Source: Lachnospiraceae bacterium (GTDB lineage: Bacteria; Bacillota; Clostridia; Lachnospirales; Lachnospiraceae). From it: 11,302 nucleotides of DNA. Each line of letters begins with the position of its first letter. Within the stretch, counting starts at the first letter, position 1. Positions 1-7,006 of the stretch are shown here, one piece after another. Under the pieces are notes generated by a model that was not told the origin of the DNA, made no database searches, and saw nothing but the letters and a program-made list of their open reading frames with translations. The stretch is from NCBI GenBank assembly GCA_009787745.1, contig WQST01000053.1, forward strand, positions 710 through 12,011, read 5' to 3'. The translations under genes were made by a program, and so were the position numbers.

Positions 1-1
1 A

Positions 2-1378
2 TTCAAAGAGCGCAGTATCGTCAGCATGTTTAAAGGCGCCTTTTACTCAACATTTGTAACGATTGGCCCGATGTTGATTATCATCATATGCTACTTGCTT
101 CTGTTATTGGTTATGAACCATCAACATGCCGCTTATGAAGATAAGGATTTATTGGCGTCGATAATTCTCTATGTTTTTGTCTTTTCGCTGATTATAACCA
201 GCCCGGTCGGTTCGGCGGTTTCCCGTTTTATTGCCGACAAAATATTTGAAGAAAAAATTGATGATATTCTCGCGGGATACTATGCGGGGATGGTTTTAAA
301 TGTGGTGATGGCGGCAATAATGTCGGTTCCTTTTGTGGTAGTTGCGATTGTGCTTGAGCGGGTTGACCCGTTGATTATGTTTCTGGCTTTTGGTATGTTT
401 ATGGCACTTGTGTTAGTTTTTTATGACATGACATTTATATCCGCGCTGAAAGATTACCGCAGTATTGCCAATTCGTTTATCTACGGAATGGTGGTGGCGC
501 TTCTTTTATCAGCACTGCTTTACTATTTATTCCATATCAGATTTTTGGTTTCGATATTAGTCGGGATGGCGTCGGGATTTACAACGATTGCTTTCAACCT
601 GACGGCACAAGTGCGCCGCTATTTTCTTATCAATAGCCGTAATTATCGGGAATTTTTGCGCCAATTTTGGAAGAACCGCTATTTATTCCTGGGGAATCTT
701 TTCTATATTCTGGGTTTGTATATTCACAATTTCGTTTTTTGGACTCATCCTTCATTCAAGGTCGTCGTCGCGGAGACTTTCCAATGGGCGCCTGTTTATG
801 ACACGGCGACGTTTCTGGCGATGATGACGAATATTTCAACAATGGTTATTTTTACGGTTCGGGTTGAACTGAAATTTCACGAGAAATATCAAACTTTCTG
901 CCAGCAGATTCTGGGCGGGCTTGGTGAAGATATCGCGTTAGCGAAAAAGAATATGTTCTTCGTTTTGCGGACAGAAATTCTGTTCTTGGCGCAAATGCAA
1001 ACAATCCTTTCGATTATCATTTTCTTGCTGGTGTCATTATTCGCTTCGTTTTTAGGTTTCGGCGGAATGGTTATGGTGATATATCCGACATTGGCGGCAG
1101 GCTATTTCACATTGTTCATTATGTATTGCTCAATCGTCTTCTTGTTTTATTATGACGACCAATTGGGTGCGTTGCTGACATCGGTGATATTCTTCGTTGT
1201 GACCTTTATTATGGCAATTATCATCGGCAAATACAATCCCAATATCTTCGGACTGGCATTGTTCGTTGGCGGGTTATCGGGTCTTATGTATTCGCTTTTC
1301 CGTTTAAAGTATATTGAGAAAACGCTTGACAGAAGAATTTTCTGCCGCGGGAAATTACTGAATGTAGCAGGAGAATAA
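2..1378 (+). CDS. pelG: Pel exopolysaccharide export membrane protein PelG (5' end cut by window edge)
   Basis: PelG is the polytopic inner-membrane component of Pel polysaccharide export and works with the glycosyltransferase PelF. The reading frame is open to base 2, so the ATG at 26 is probably internal. The residues before it (FKERSIVS) followed by MFKGAFYST..GPML match the conserved N-terminal region of PelG, where a short cytoplasmic segment leads into the first membrane helix. From there about 450 residues are almost entirely hydrophobic helices separated by short charged loops, with a larger loop near residues 225-265 (NFVFWTHPSFKVVVAET) and a basic C-terminus ending RRIFCRGKLLNVAGE. 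PelG proteins are usually about 450-460 residues, so only a few N-terminal residues are missing. The rest of the pel locus would lie left of the window. A generic MATE-like or polysaccharide flippase is the alternative. Confidence 0.82.
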   Translation, partial: FKERSIVSMFKGAFYSTFVTIGPMLIIIICYLLLLLVMNHQHAAYEDKDLLASIILYVFVFSLIITSPVGSAVSRFIADKIFEEKIDDILAGYYAGMVLNVVMAAIMSVPFVVVAIVLERVDPLIMFLAFGMFMALVLVFYDMTFISALKDYRSIANSFIYGMVVALLLSALLYYLFHIRFLVSILVGMASGFTTIAFNLTAQVRRYFLINSRNYREFLRQFWKNRYLFLGNLFYILGLYIHNFVFWTHPSFKVVVAETFQWAPVYDTATFLAMMTNISTMVIFTVRVELKFHEKYQTFCQQILGGLGEDIALAKKNMFFVLRTEILFLAQMQTILSIIIFLLVSLFASFLGFGGMVMVIYPTLAAGYFTLFIMYCSIVFLFYYDDQLGALLTSVIFFVVTFIMAIIIGKYNPNIFGLALFVGGLSGLMYSLFRLKYIEKTLDRRIFCRGKLLNVAGE

Positions 1379-1798
1379 TTAAAATTTTATCGAATCAACG
1401 GCTAAAAAATAATAAACTTCACCCAACTCCTCATACTTATCAAAAACCCCTTCTATTTCGATAGCAGAAGTTTCAGTTGGGTAATCGTCAGGGAAAGCAT
1501 AATTTTCCGATAAAATAAATTCGACGCCTTGCTGACAGCACGAAGTTGCATCTTCAATAACGGCATAATGGTAAAAAGAGTCGGTTACATCATAATATAA
1601 CGCATAGTAGTTTCCGTTCATTCTAATTCTCCTGCCGAGATAATCTTCGGGAGTCGTCATGATATTATTGATTTCACCATAAACCATCGTACTGCTCAAA
1701 ATCGTCAAATCAATTATCCCCTCAGAGGACTTATTGCAACCTGTAAACAGTATTGTGATAAGTATCATTAAAATAATTATTAAAGCAAATTTCTTCAT
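1379..1798 (-). CDS. small lipoprotein of unknown function, last gene of the zinc-uptake operon
   Basis: The 139-residue protein starts with a short basic, strongly hydrophobic signal and a lipobox LFTGC, so Cys21 is probably lipidated and the protein sits on the outer face of the membrane. Residues 50-139 read like a small beta barrel: a 'DYLGRRIRMNGNY' strand pair, then IEDATSCCQQGVEF with adjacent Cys87-Cys88, then AIEIEGVFDKYEELGEVYYFLAVDSIKF. The alternating pattern suggests an OB-fold-like domain (inference). The start is set by AAGGA seven bases before ATG. That site overlaps the TAG stop of the permease gene four bases upstream, so the two are probably translationally coupled. I recall similar CC-containing lipoproteins beside zinc ABC transporters in Clostridia but know no assigned function. 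A role in extracellular zinc handling is a guess from context. Confidence 0.8.
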   Translation of the reverse strand: MKKFALIIILMILITILFTGCNKSSEGIIDLTILSSTMVYGEINNIMTTPEDYLGRRIRMNGNYYALYYDVTDSFYHYAVIEDATSCCQQGVEFILSENYAFPDDYPTETSAIEIEGVFDKYEELGEVYYFLAVDSIKF

Positions 1799-1802
1799 CC
1801 TT

Positions 1803-2645
1803 CTATCCTTTTAATTTTCCCGCCGCACTAAATATCAAAAAGCAGACGATATCAACAGCAACAATTGTCGAACCGACAGGGGTTCCTGCCAGAATCGAAA
1901 TCAAAATACCGAGGGTTGCACAAATAACAGAAATAATAACCGCGCAAATCGTTACGGCGCGGAAACTTTTAAAAACCCGCATTGCCGATAAAGCGGGAAA
2001 AATCACTAACGCCGAAATTAATAACGCCCCGACCAGATTCATCGCCAGAACAATAACAACAGCGAAAATCGTCGCCATAATGAGATTGTATGTTTTCGCT
2101 TTTACTCCTGTAGCAGTCATAAAGTCTTCATCAAAGGTAACAGCAAATATTTTATGATAAAATAGTAAAAATATGACGACGACCAGAACCGACAAGATAC
2201 CGCAAATCCAAACATCGGTTATTGTCAGTGTCAAAATGGATGTTGAGCCAAATAAAGCGGCACAAACATCACCTGCCAAATTCGATGATTTGGAGAAAAG
2301 ATTTAAAATCAAATATCCGATCGCCAAAGAGCCGACGGATATCATCGCAAGCGCGGCATCACCCTTAATCTTAGAATTTTGCCCTGAGCTTAACAATAGT
2401 ATGGCACAGATAATCGTTACAGGTAAAACTAAGATAAGTTGATTAGTAAGATTCATTACTGCGGCGATAGCAATGGCTCCGAAAGCAACATGCGATAAAC
2501 CGTCGCCGATAAATGAAAAGCGCTTCAAAACTAAAGTCACCCCTAAAAGAGAGGAGCATAAAGCAATTAAAATCCCCGCAATCATTGCATAGTAAACAAA
2601 TGGGAATTGGAAGTAAAGATATAGTTTATTAAAAATCTCGCTCAT
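1803..2645 (-). CDS. znuB: zinc/metal ABC transporter permease (ZnuB/AdcB family)
   Basis: This is the membrane channel subunit of a metal-ion ABC-3 importer. It shows the family's helix-rich layout and the conserved block near the N-terminus, SLLGVTLVLKRFSFIGDGLSHVAFGA. The C-terminal half carries GVKAKTYNLIMA and the LLISALVIFPALSAMRVFKSF segment, followed by two more helices with AGTPVGSTIV, which is typical of the family. Length is about 280 residues from the chosen ATG at 2645, which has GGGG six bases upstream and aligns with the usual N-terminus (MSEIFNKLYLYFQFPF). An in-frame ATG at 2672 is preceded by GGAGG with no spacing at all and is less likely. The gene follows the ATPase gene by a short gap and precedes the lipoprotein gene, in one operon. 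Zinc is preferred over manganese because of the Zur-like regulator and the His-rich receptor. Confidence 0.9.
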   Translation of the reverse strand: MSEIFNKLYLYFQFPFVYYAMIAGILIALCSSLLGVTLVLKRFSFIGDGLSHVAFGAIAIAAVMNLTNQLILVLPVTIICAILLLSSGQNSKIKGDAALAMISVGSLAIGYLILNLFSKSSNLAGDVCAALFGSTSILTLTITDVWICGILSVLVVVIFLLFYHKIFAVTFDEDFMTATGVKAKTYNLIMATIFAVVIVLAMNLVGALLISALVIFPALSAMRVFKSFRAVTICAVIISVICATLGILISILAGTPVGSTIVAVDIVCFLIFSAAGKLKG

Positions 2646-2693
2646 TTTATACCCCGTGCATTTAAAAAACATCCTCCGAAGAGCATGATATAA

Positions 2694-3338
2694 TTATTTA
2701 TTTTCATCTATGCGAAGCATGTTTGTAGCATAGCCCGATGAAATATCAACATCATGAGAAATCATTATAATCGTAATCCCTTCATGATTCAGTGTCTCGA
2801 TTAAAGTATACAGATCGGCTGTAGCTTGCGGGTCAAGCCCCGCAACAGGTTCGTCTAATAGTAATATTTTCCTGGTTGCGCATAAGGCGCGCGCCAAAAG
2901 TGTTCTTTGTTGCTGTCCCCCTGATAACTCCCGATAACAGCGCCCTGCTAAGCCGTCGATCCCCAGCTTTTTCATATTATCTTCGGCCATAGCTTTTTCG
3001 GCGGCATTATAAAAAGGACGCAGTCCCAAGCGGTTTAAAAGTCCTGAACGAACGACTTCACGGACGGTAGCGGGAAAATCTTTTTGAATCATTGTTTGCT
3101 GGGGGAGATAACCGATTTCCCCGGCGGCTAACCCGCCGTCTAAGATGATTCGTCCTGACATCGGCGGTTTAAGCCCCAAGATTGCTTTCATCAGGGTACT
3201 TTTCCCGGAACCGTTATTCCCGGTAATACAAAGATAGTCGCCTTTATTAACGATAAAAGAAAGATCGGAGATAACAATTTTTCCTTCATAGCCGAGGGTC
3301 AGATTTTGGCAAGTTATTAGCGGTTCACTTTTAGTCAT
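2694..3338 (-). CDS. znuC: zinc/metal ABC transporter ATP-binding protein (ZnuC family)
   Basis: The 214-residue ABC ATPase powers import through the adjacent permease. Motifs in order are Walker A GNNGSGKST (residues 40-48), the Q-loop in YLPQQ (about 78-82), the signature ELSGGQQQR (137-145), Walker B ILLLDEP (158-164), the D-loop AGLD and the H-loop in MISHD (His195). The segment FPATVREVVRSGLL after the Q-loop is typical of the ZnuC/MntB group. The ATG overlaps the TAA of the receptor gene by one base (TAATG), so the two are translationally coupled. The protein is shorter than Gram-negative ZnuC (about 250 residues) because it lacks the C-terminal extension, as is usual in Firmicutes. Confidence 0.93.
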   Translation of the reverse strand: MTKSEPLITCQNLTLGYEGKIVISDLSFIVNKGDYLCITGNNGSGKSTLMKAILGLKPPMSGRIILDGGLAAGEIGYLPQQTMIQKDFPATVREVVRSGLLNRLGLRPFYNAAEKAMAEDNMKKLGIDGLAGRCYRELSGGQQQRTLLARALCATRKILLLDEPVAGLDPQATADLYTLIETLNHEGITIIMISHDVDISSGYATNMLRIDENK

Positions 3339-4519
3339 TAATTTAAAACCTCTGTCAGAACATGGAGATTTTTTTCCATGATTTCTAAATATGATATTTG
3401 TAAAGCGTCGGAGGATGATATTGATTGAAGCGAATCAAGGGCAAAAATTTCTTGATTCTTATTGTGGGTATTGTTAATGATGGTTTTGGCAATCATTTGG
3501 TCAGAGCTTTCGGTTACGATAATTTTATTAATTCCCAGTTCGTCGATTTTTTCTGCTAAATATATAATTGTCTCGAAGCTTGCTTCGGTTTCGGCGGAGC
3601 ATCCTGAGAAGGCGGCAAAATATGAAAGTCCGTAAGCCTCGGCCAGATAGCGGAAAGGAAAACGGTCAGCGCATATAAGCGTGTGGTAAGCGGCATTTTT
3701 TATCATCTCGCGGTATTTATTGTCAAGCACTTTAATTTGCGCATGGAAGGAATCTAAATTGGCGGTATAAAGATCACTATTTTCGGAGTCCAGTTCGCTC
3801 AATGCGTCGGCGATTATCAGTGATGAGTAAGTAGCGTTAAAAAGGGAAAGCCAGATGTGTTCATCTAACTCGTGGTCGTGGTCATGGTTGTCGCAGTCGT
3901 CATGGTCGTGATTGTCGCAGTCGTCGTGGTCGTGATTGTCGCAGTCGTCGTGGTCGTGATTGTCGCAGTCATCGTGGTCGTGATTGTCGCAGTCGTCATG
4001 GTCGTGATTGTCGCAGTTGTCATGGTCGTGAGTGTCGCAGTCGTCATGGTCGTGAGTGCCGCAATCATCATCGTCATGGACTTCAACAATAAGAATCTCA
4101 GAGTTAATATCAATGCTTATTTTATCCGCTTCTTTTGAGAAGACCGTTATTGATTGCGTATCAAGAATATCAAGAAGATTTAGCACGATCATATTCGGGT
4201 TCAAACTATTGGCTAATACACCATCAACCCAAGTATCAGATTCACCGCCGATATAAATAAACAAATCACAAGTCGAAATCTTAACGATATCATCGACAGA
4301 AGGTTGATAATTATGAAAATCCGTGCGATTACTAAGCAAGGTTAACTCAAATTCATCGGTACGCTCGCCAAGAATCTCACGAACCCAATCATAAAGCGGA
4401 AAAACCGTACAAACGACAGAGAACTTGTTAACACTTTCATCAGAAGGCTGATTAACTTCACCGCAAGCGGTAAATACCAGCACAATTATTATCATTAAAG
4501 CGATTATTTTTGGTTTCAT
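3338..4519 (-). CDS. znuA: zinc ABC transporter substrate-binding lipoprotein with Cys/His/Asp repeat loop (ZnuA/AdcA-like)
   Basis: This is the extracellular zinc receptor that delivers metal to the permease. It has a signal with lipobox VFTAC (about 19 residues before the lipid Cys), and SVVCTVFPLYDWVREILG is the family's first beta strand. Metal-ligand regions visible are FHNYQPS (first His) and DEHIWLS (second His). At the third site the canonical His is absent and the sequence reads ADRFPFRYLAEAYGL, a variant I recall from clostridial homologues. GCSAETEAS and a late DSLQS follow. Between the two His sites lies a loop of eight 8-residue units (HDHDDCDN type) plus HDHDH, far longer and more Cys-rich than usual His loops. 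The ATG at 4519 is preferred because GAGG lies nine bases upstream. A GTG at 4534 overlapping the regulator's TGA is the alternative (five more residues) but has no binding site. Confidence 0.9.
   Translation of the reverse strand: MKPKIIALMIIIVLVFTACGEVNQPSDESVNKFSVVCTVFPLYDWVREILGERTDEFELTLLSNRTDFHNYQPSVDDIVKISTCDLFIYIGGESDTWVDGVLANSLNPNMIVLNLLDILDTQSITVFSKEADKISIDINSEILIVEVHDDDDCGTHDHDDCDTHDHDNCDNHDHDDCDNHDHDDCDNHDHDDCDNHDHDDCDNHDHDDCDNHDHDHELDEHIWLSLFNATYSSLIIADALSELDSENSDLYTANLDSFHAQIKVLDNKYREMIKNAAYHTLICADRFPFRYLAEAYGLSYFAAFSGCSAETEASFETIIYLAEKIDELGINKIIVTESSDQMIAKTIINNTHNKNQEIFALDSLQSISSSDALQISYLEIMEKNLHVLTEVLN
3872..4078. repeat. 24-bp tandem repeat inside znuA coding the metal-binding loop
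   Basis: About eight consecutive 24-bp units, with register blocks at 3877, 3901, 3925 and so on to 4068, differ by only a few substitutions. On the minus strand each unit codes HDHDDCDN or a close variant. The outermost units are the most diverged (HDDDDCGT, HDHDDCDT, HDHDNCDN) and the five inner ones are identical in protein. Such near-identical in-frame repeats can gain or lose units by slippage without breaking the reading frame. Confidence 0.95.
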
Positions 4520-4530
4520 TAATAGTGTCC

Positions 4531-4947
4531 TCACTTACTGCTGATACATTCCGTACACGTCCCGTACAGAACTGTTTTCAGCGCGTTAATCCGAAAATCA
4601 TGCTCATATAAAACATGCCTATTGATATCTTTTAACATCTCACAATCTAAATGAATCAACTCACTGCAACTTTCACATTTAAGGTGTAAATGTTCCCGGC
4701 ATTCATCGCGATGCGGGGTATATTGATAACATGCACCCGAAACACCATCAGTAGTATAACGGCGAAGAACCCCGCTTTCGGTCATTTTATCCAAATGGCG
4801 GTAGATAGTCGTTCTCCCGATGATCATATCCGCATTCTTGAAATGAGCGGCAATTTCCGCCGCAGTTATATGCTTTTCGGCAAGGGATGCAATATAGTTT
4901 AAGATAGATTCCCGTTGCTTAGTTTTATAACTTTTCGGTCTTTTCAT
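4531..4947 (-). CDS. zur: Fur-family metalloregulator, probably zinc-sensing Zur
   Basis: This is a DNA-binding repressor of the Fur family, first gene of the zinc-uptake operon, and most simply the zinc sensor that represses it. The N-terminal winged helix includes KTKQRESILNYIA, HITAAEIAAHF and the recognition-helix region IGRTTIYRHLDKMTESGVLRRY. The C-terminal half carries the metal and dimerisation motifs: HRDECREHLHLKCESC, with the structural zinc CxxC, and a second CTEC pair near the C-terminus. The start chosen is the ATG at 4947 (138 residues, normal family length), which has AGGA five bases upstream. Longer in-frame starts at 4959 and 5016 lack a binding site. The TGA lies just before the receptor gene. 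PerR or Fur are possible alternatives, but the neighbouring zinc transporter argues for Zur. Confidence 0.87.
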   Translation of the reverse strand: MKRPKSYKTKQRESILNYIASLAEKHITAAEIAAHFKNADMIIGRTTIYRHLDKMTESGVLRRYTTDGVSGACYQYTPHRDECREHLHLKCESCSELIHLDCEMLKDINRHVLYEHDFRINALKTVLYGTCTECISSK

Positions 4948-5026
4948 AATAATCCTCATGTATTTCGCAAGCAGAACTTGTGCGGGGGTGCAAAAATTAA
5001 CAAGTGATCTATGCATTCACATTACT

Positions 5027-5054
5027 AGTCTATCATGATATTTTTTATTGTCAA
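5027..5054 (-). promoter_or_regulatory. promoter of the zur-znuACB operon
   Basis: On the minus strand a perfect -35 TTGACA (5049-5054) is followed after 16 bases by TAGACT (5027-5032). The latter is preceded by TG one base away, giving an extended -10 (TGATAGACT). Transcription would start near 5020, about 70 bases before the zur ATG. Confidence 0.65.
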
Positions 5055-5062
5055 TATGAATA

Positions 5063-5077
5063 TGAAACATTGTTTCA
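5063..5077. promoter_or_regulatory. candidate Fur/Zur box, perfect 7-1-7 inverted repeat
   Basis: TGAAACATTGTTTCA is a perfect inverted repeat of two 7-base arms around one base, the geometry used by Fur, Zur and PerR boxes in Firmicutes. It lies eight bases upstream of the -35 box of the zur operon, in the spacer between the two divergent promoters. That it binds this regulator is inference. The bases do not match the Bacillus Zur consensus closely. Confidence 0.5.
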
Positions 5078-5133
5078 AATTCGAATAAATTAAAATGGCA
5101 ATTAACCATGAACCATGTCATTGCCCCCTGTTA

Positions 5134-5162
5134 TTGCACAACCTATCAGGATGTGGTATGAT
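5134..5162 (+). promoter_or_regulatory. promoter of the ATP-grasp/SCP2 unit
   Basis: TTGCAC (5134-5139), a 17-base spacer and TATGAT (5157-5162) precede the ATP-grasp gene by about 30 bases. The -10 box lies within an inverted repeat CTATCA-N10-TGATAG (5143-5164), which could be an operator. Confidence 0.7.
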
Positions 5163-5191
5163 AGTGTTTGTGAGGAAGAAATGGAGAAAAA

Positions 5192-6532
5192 ATGAGCTTT
5201 GAAACAGAAATTATTAACATAATGGAAAAGGATAGAAACGGGAGTACAGCCGATTTTAATCATATAAACAAATTAATCAAAGAATTTGACCTGTCATACC
5301 GTAACATTTGTGTCCGCACCCTGGCAGTCCCCAAAGTTTTATCAGAAAAGCAATACGATGAAATAGGCGGCTTTATTACCAAACTATACTCTATTTTTGA
5401 TAAAGTGATAGAAAAATATTTCTCTGACGCCGACTATCGCAAATTATTCGGGTTTGCCCCAAAGCTTGAAGAATTAATTCTTTCATCCCATCGCCGTAAC
5501 GGTTATATCCCCATGGCGAGAATTGATTTTTTTCTTGATGAAGAAAAAGGCGCCATTACGATGTGTGAAATCAATACCGACGGAACCAGCGCGATGAATG
5601 AGGATCGCTTATTAGGCGAGTTTCTTGAACATAATTCCGCTTTCCAAACTTTTGCGAAAGATAAGCCGTATCGCCGCTTTGAACTATTTGATTCTTGGGC
5701 GGTAGAATTTCTGACAGTTTATCAAGCTTTCTTGGATGAAAAAGATAAAGCGTCAGTGCAACAGGAAAAAAATCTCCCGCGGGTAGCCATCGTTGACTTT
5801 TTGGACGTCGGTTACGTCACAGAATTTGAACAATTCATGAAAACCTTTATCCGTCACGGCATGGAGACCGAAATTTGTGATATTCGTGATCTTATCTATA
5901 ACGGTAAGGTATTAACGACCAAAAGTGGAATGGTAATCGATGCGATTTATCGTCGGGCAGTAACCAGCGATATAATGAAGCACTATGATGAGGTAACGCC
6001 TTTTTTAAATGCTGTCCGCGACGGCGCGGTTTGCCTAATCGGTGATTTTGTAACTCAAATAGTTCATAACAAAAGGTTATTTTTCATTTTATATCATCAA
6101 GCTACAAAAGATATATTATCCGCAGAAGAATATTGTTTTATTGAGAAACATTTTCCTGCGACATTTTCTTTGACAAGCGAAAATATCTCTCTGAATAACG
6201 TTAACGAAAACCGCGAACAATGGATAATTAAGCCATGTGACTCATACGGTGCGAAAGGTTTTTACGCAGGGAAAAACTGCTCGTTAGAAGATTGGCAGAA
6301 AGCATTAAATGATCACCTAAAAGAAGACTATGTTTTACAAAAATTTAACCAACCGTACAAGACACCGAATATTGATTATTCTTTAGCGGAACCGATAGTC
6401 CGTGATTACAGTAATTTAACAGGAATATTTTGTTATAACGGCAAGCCATATGGTGCTTACTCACGAATGGCGGATGGCGATATTATTTCAACTCAGTACG
6501 ATGAGAAAACGATAGCAACAGTAATAGTATAA
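5192..6532 (+). CDS. glutathionylspermidine synthase-like ATP-grasp ligase, substrate unknown
   Basis: This is a 446-residue protein of the circularly permuted ATP-grasp group to which glutathionylspermidine synthases belong. Such enzymes activate a carboxylate with ATP and join it to an amine. The visible core includes ARIDFF (109-114) and MCEINTDGTSAMNEDR (124-139), the acidic metal/substrate motif in the first part. AIYRRA (251-256), IVHNKRLFFIL (290-300) and the ATP-binding strand-loop WIIKPCDSYGAKGFYAG (344-360) follow, then VLQKF and a C-terminal GIFCYNGKPYGAYSR. No signal or membrane segment is seen, so it is cytosolic. It lacks the amidase domain of the E. coli bifunctional enzyme. 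The start has GGAG six bases upstream and a good promoter. The gene lies 21 bases before an SCP2 gene, divergent from the zinc operon. Annotation as true glutathionylspermidine synthase would overstate what can be seen. Confidence 0.78.
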   Translation: MSFETEIINIMEKDRNGSTADFNHINKLIKEFDLSYRNICVRTLAVPKVLSEKQYDEIGGFITKLYSIFDKVIEKYFSDADYRKLFGFAPKLEELILSSHRRNGYIPMARIDFFLDEEKGAITMCEINTDGTSAMNEDRLLGEFLEHNSAFQTFAKDKPYRRFELFDSWAVEFLTVYQAFLDEKDKASVQQEKNLPRVAIVDFLDVGYVTEFEQFMKTFIRHGMETEICDIRDLIYNGKVLTTKSGMVIDAIYRRAVTSDIMKHYDEVTPFLNAVRDGAVCLIGDFVTQIVHNKRLFFILYHQATKDILSAEEYCFIEKHFPATFSLTSENISLNNVNENREQWIIKPCDSYGAKGFYAGKNCSLEDWQKALNDHLKEDYVLQKFNQPYKTPNIDYSLAEPIVRDYSNLTGIFCYNGKPYGAYSRMADGDIISTQYDEKTIATVIV

Positions 6533-6553
6533 ATAAAATTTAAGGAGGTTTCT

Positions 6554-6871
6554 ATGACACTGGACAATGTAATTAAGCAAGTGAAAGAGAAAACAGCATC
6601 GTTTCAGGAAGGGAATTATGAAGGATTTTTAGCGGTTCAAATTACCTTAACAGATTTAAACGAGGTTTTCTATGTTGAAGTGAAAGATGGCAAGCTTTCG
6701 ATCGAACCATTTGAATACAATGATCGTCAGGCTAATTTGCTTATTTCTTCCGCGAATTTCATTAAGCTGATTAATCAGAAGCTTAACTCGGTGCTGGCAT
6801 TTACGACAGGCAAGCTAAAAATCGACGGTGATATCGGAAAAGCAACAGAACTTGCTAATTTATTTAAGTAA
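6554..6871 (+). CDS. stand-alone SCP2 sterol/lipid-binding domain protein
   Basis: The 105-residue protein is essentially one SCP2 domain, a small alpha/beta fold with a hydrophobic pocket that binds lipids or acyl chains. The pattern is typical: an amphipathic start (VIKQVKEKTASF), a beta meander (FLAVQITLTDLNEVFYVEVKDGKLSI), then the hallmark ANLLISSANFIKLINQKLN and FTTGKLKIDGDIGKATELANLF, where 'G.lki.Gd...a..l..lf' is the domain signature. There is no signal peptide. A strong AAGGAGG lies six bases before the ATG. It is probably co-transcribed with the ATP-grasp gene, so it may carry a hydrophobic substrate or product of that enzyme (inference). Confidence 0.88.
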   Translation: MTLDNVIKQVKEKTASFQEGNYEGFLAVQITLTDLNEVFYVEVKDGKLSIEPFEYNDRQANLLISSANFIKLINQKLNSVLAFTTGKLKIDGDIGKATELANLFK

Positions 6872-6947
6872 GGCTTTGTCGTGCCGATGTTTGGTTCGTC
6901 ACTATTTGGTCGCCGCGGGCTTGCCCCGCAATCTCAAGAATATCCTG

Positions 6948-6997
6948 TGTCATCCTGAGTGAAAAGCAATCATCACCGCTATTCACTCAGAATGACA
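6948..6997. repeat. long imperfect inverted repeat between convergent genes
   Basis: Arms TGTCATCCTGAGTGAA (6948-6963) and TTCACTCAGAATGACA (6982-6997) pair over 16 bases with one mismatch around an 18-base loop. A smaller GCGGG/CCCGC hairpin lies just before it (6915-6929). It sits between the convergent SCP2 and pncB genes and could end transcription in both directions, but there is no T-tract on either side. The GTCAT.CTGAGTGAA motif resembles a dispersed intergenic repeat seen in many bacterial genomes (recollection, not checked). Confidence 0.7.
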
Positions 6998-7006
6998 TGG
7001 CTATCG

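Noticed and set aside
2173..2442. Plus-strand open frame inside the permease gene.
   Set aside because: It is antisense to a clear ABC permease and shows no family features.
3877..4068. Regular repeats resembling a CRISPR array.
   Set aside because: The 24-bp units are contiguous with no unique spacers, and they code in frame inside a recognised gene.
3865..4138. Open frames opposite and out of frame to the znuA repeat (Val-rich on plus, Thr-rich on minus).
   Set aside because: They exist only because a 24-bp repeat stays open in several frames. The composition is low-complexity and there are no start signals of their own.
6915..6929. GCGGG/CCCGC hairpin as a terminator of the SCP2 gene.
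   Set aside because: The stem is five bases and is followed by AATCTC rather than a T-tract. It is noted only as part of the repeat-like spacer.
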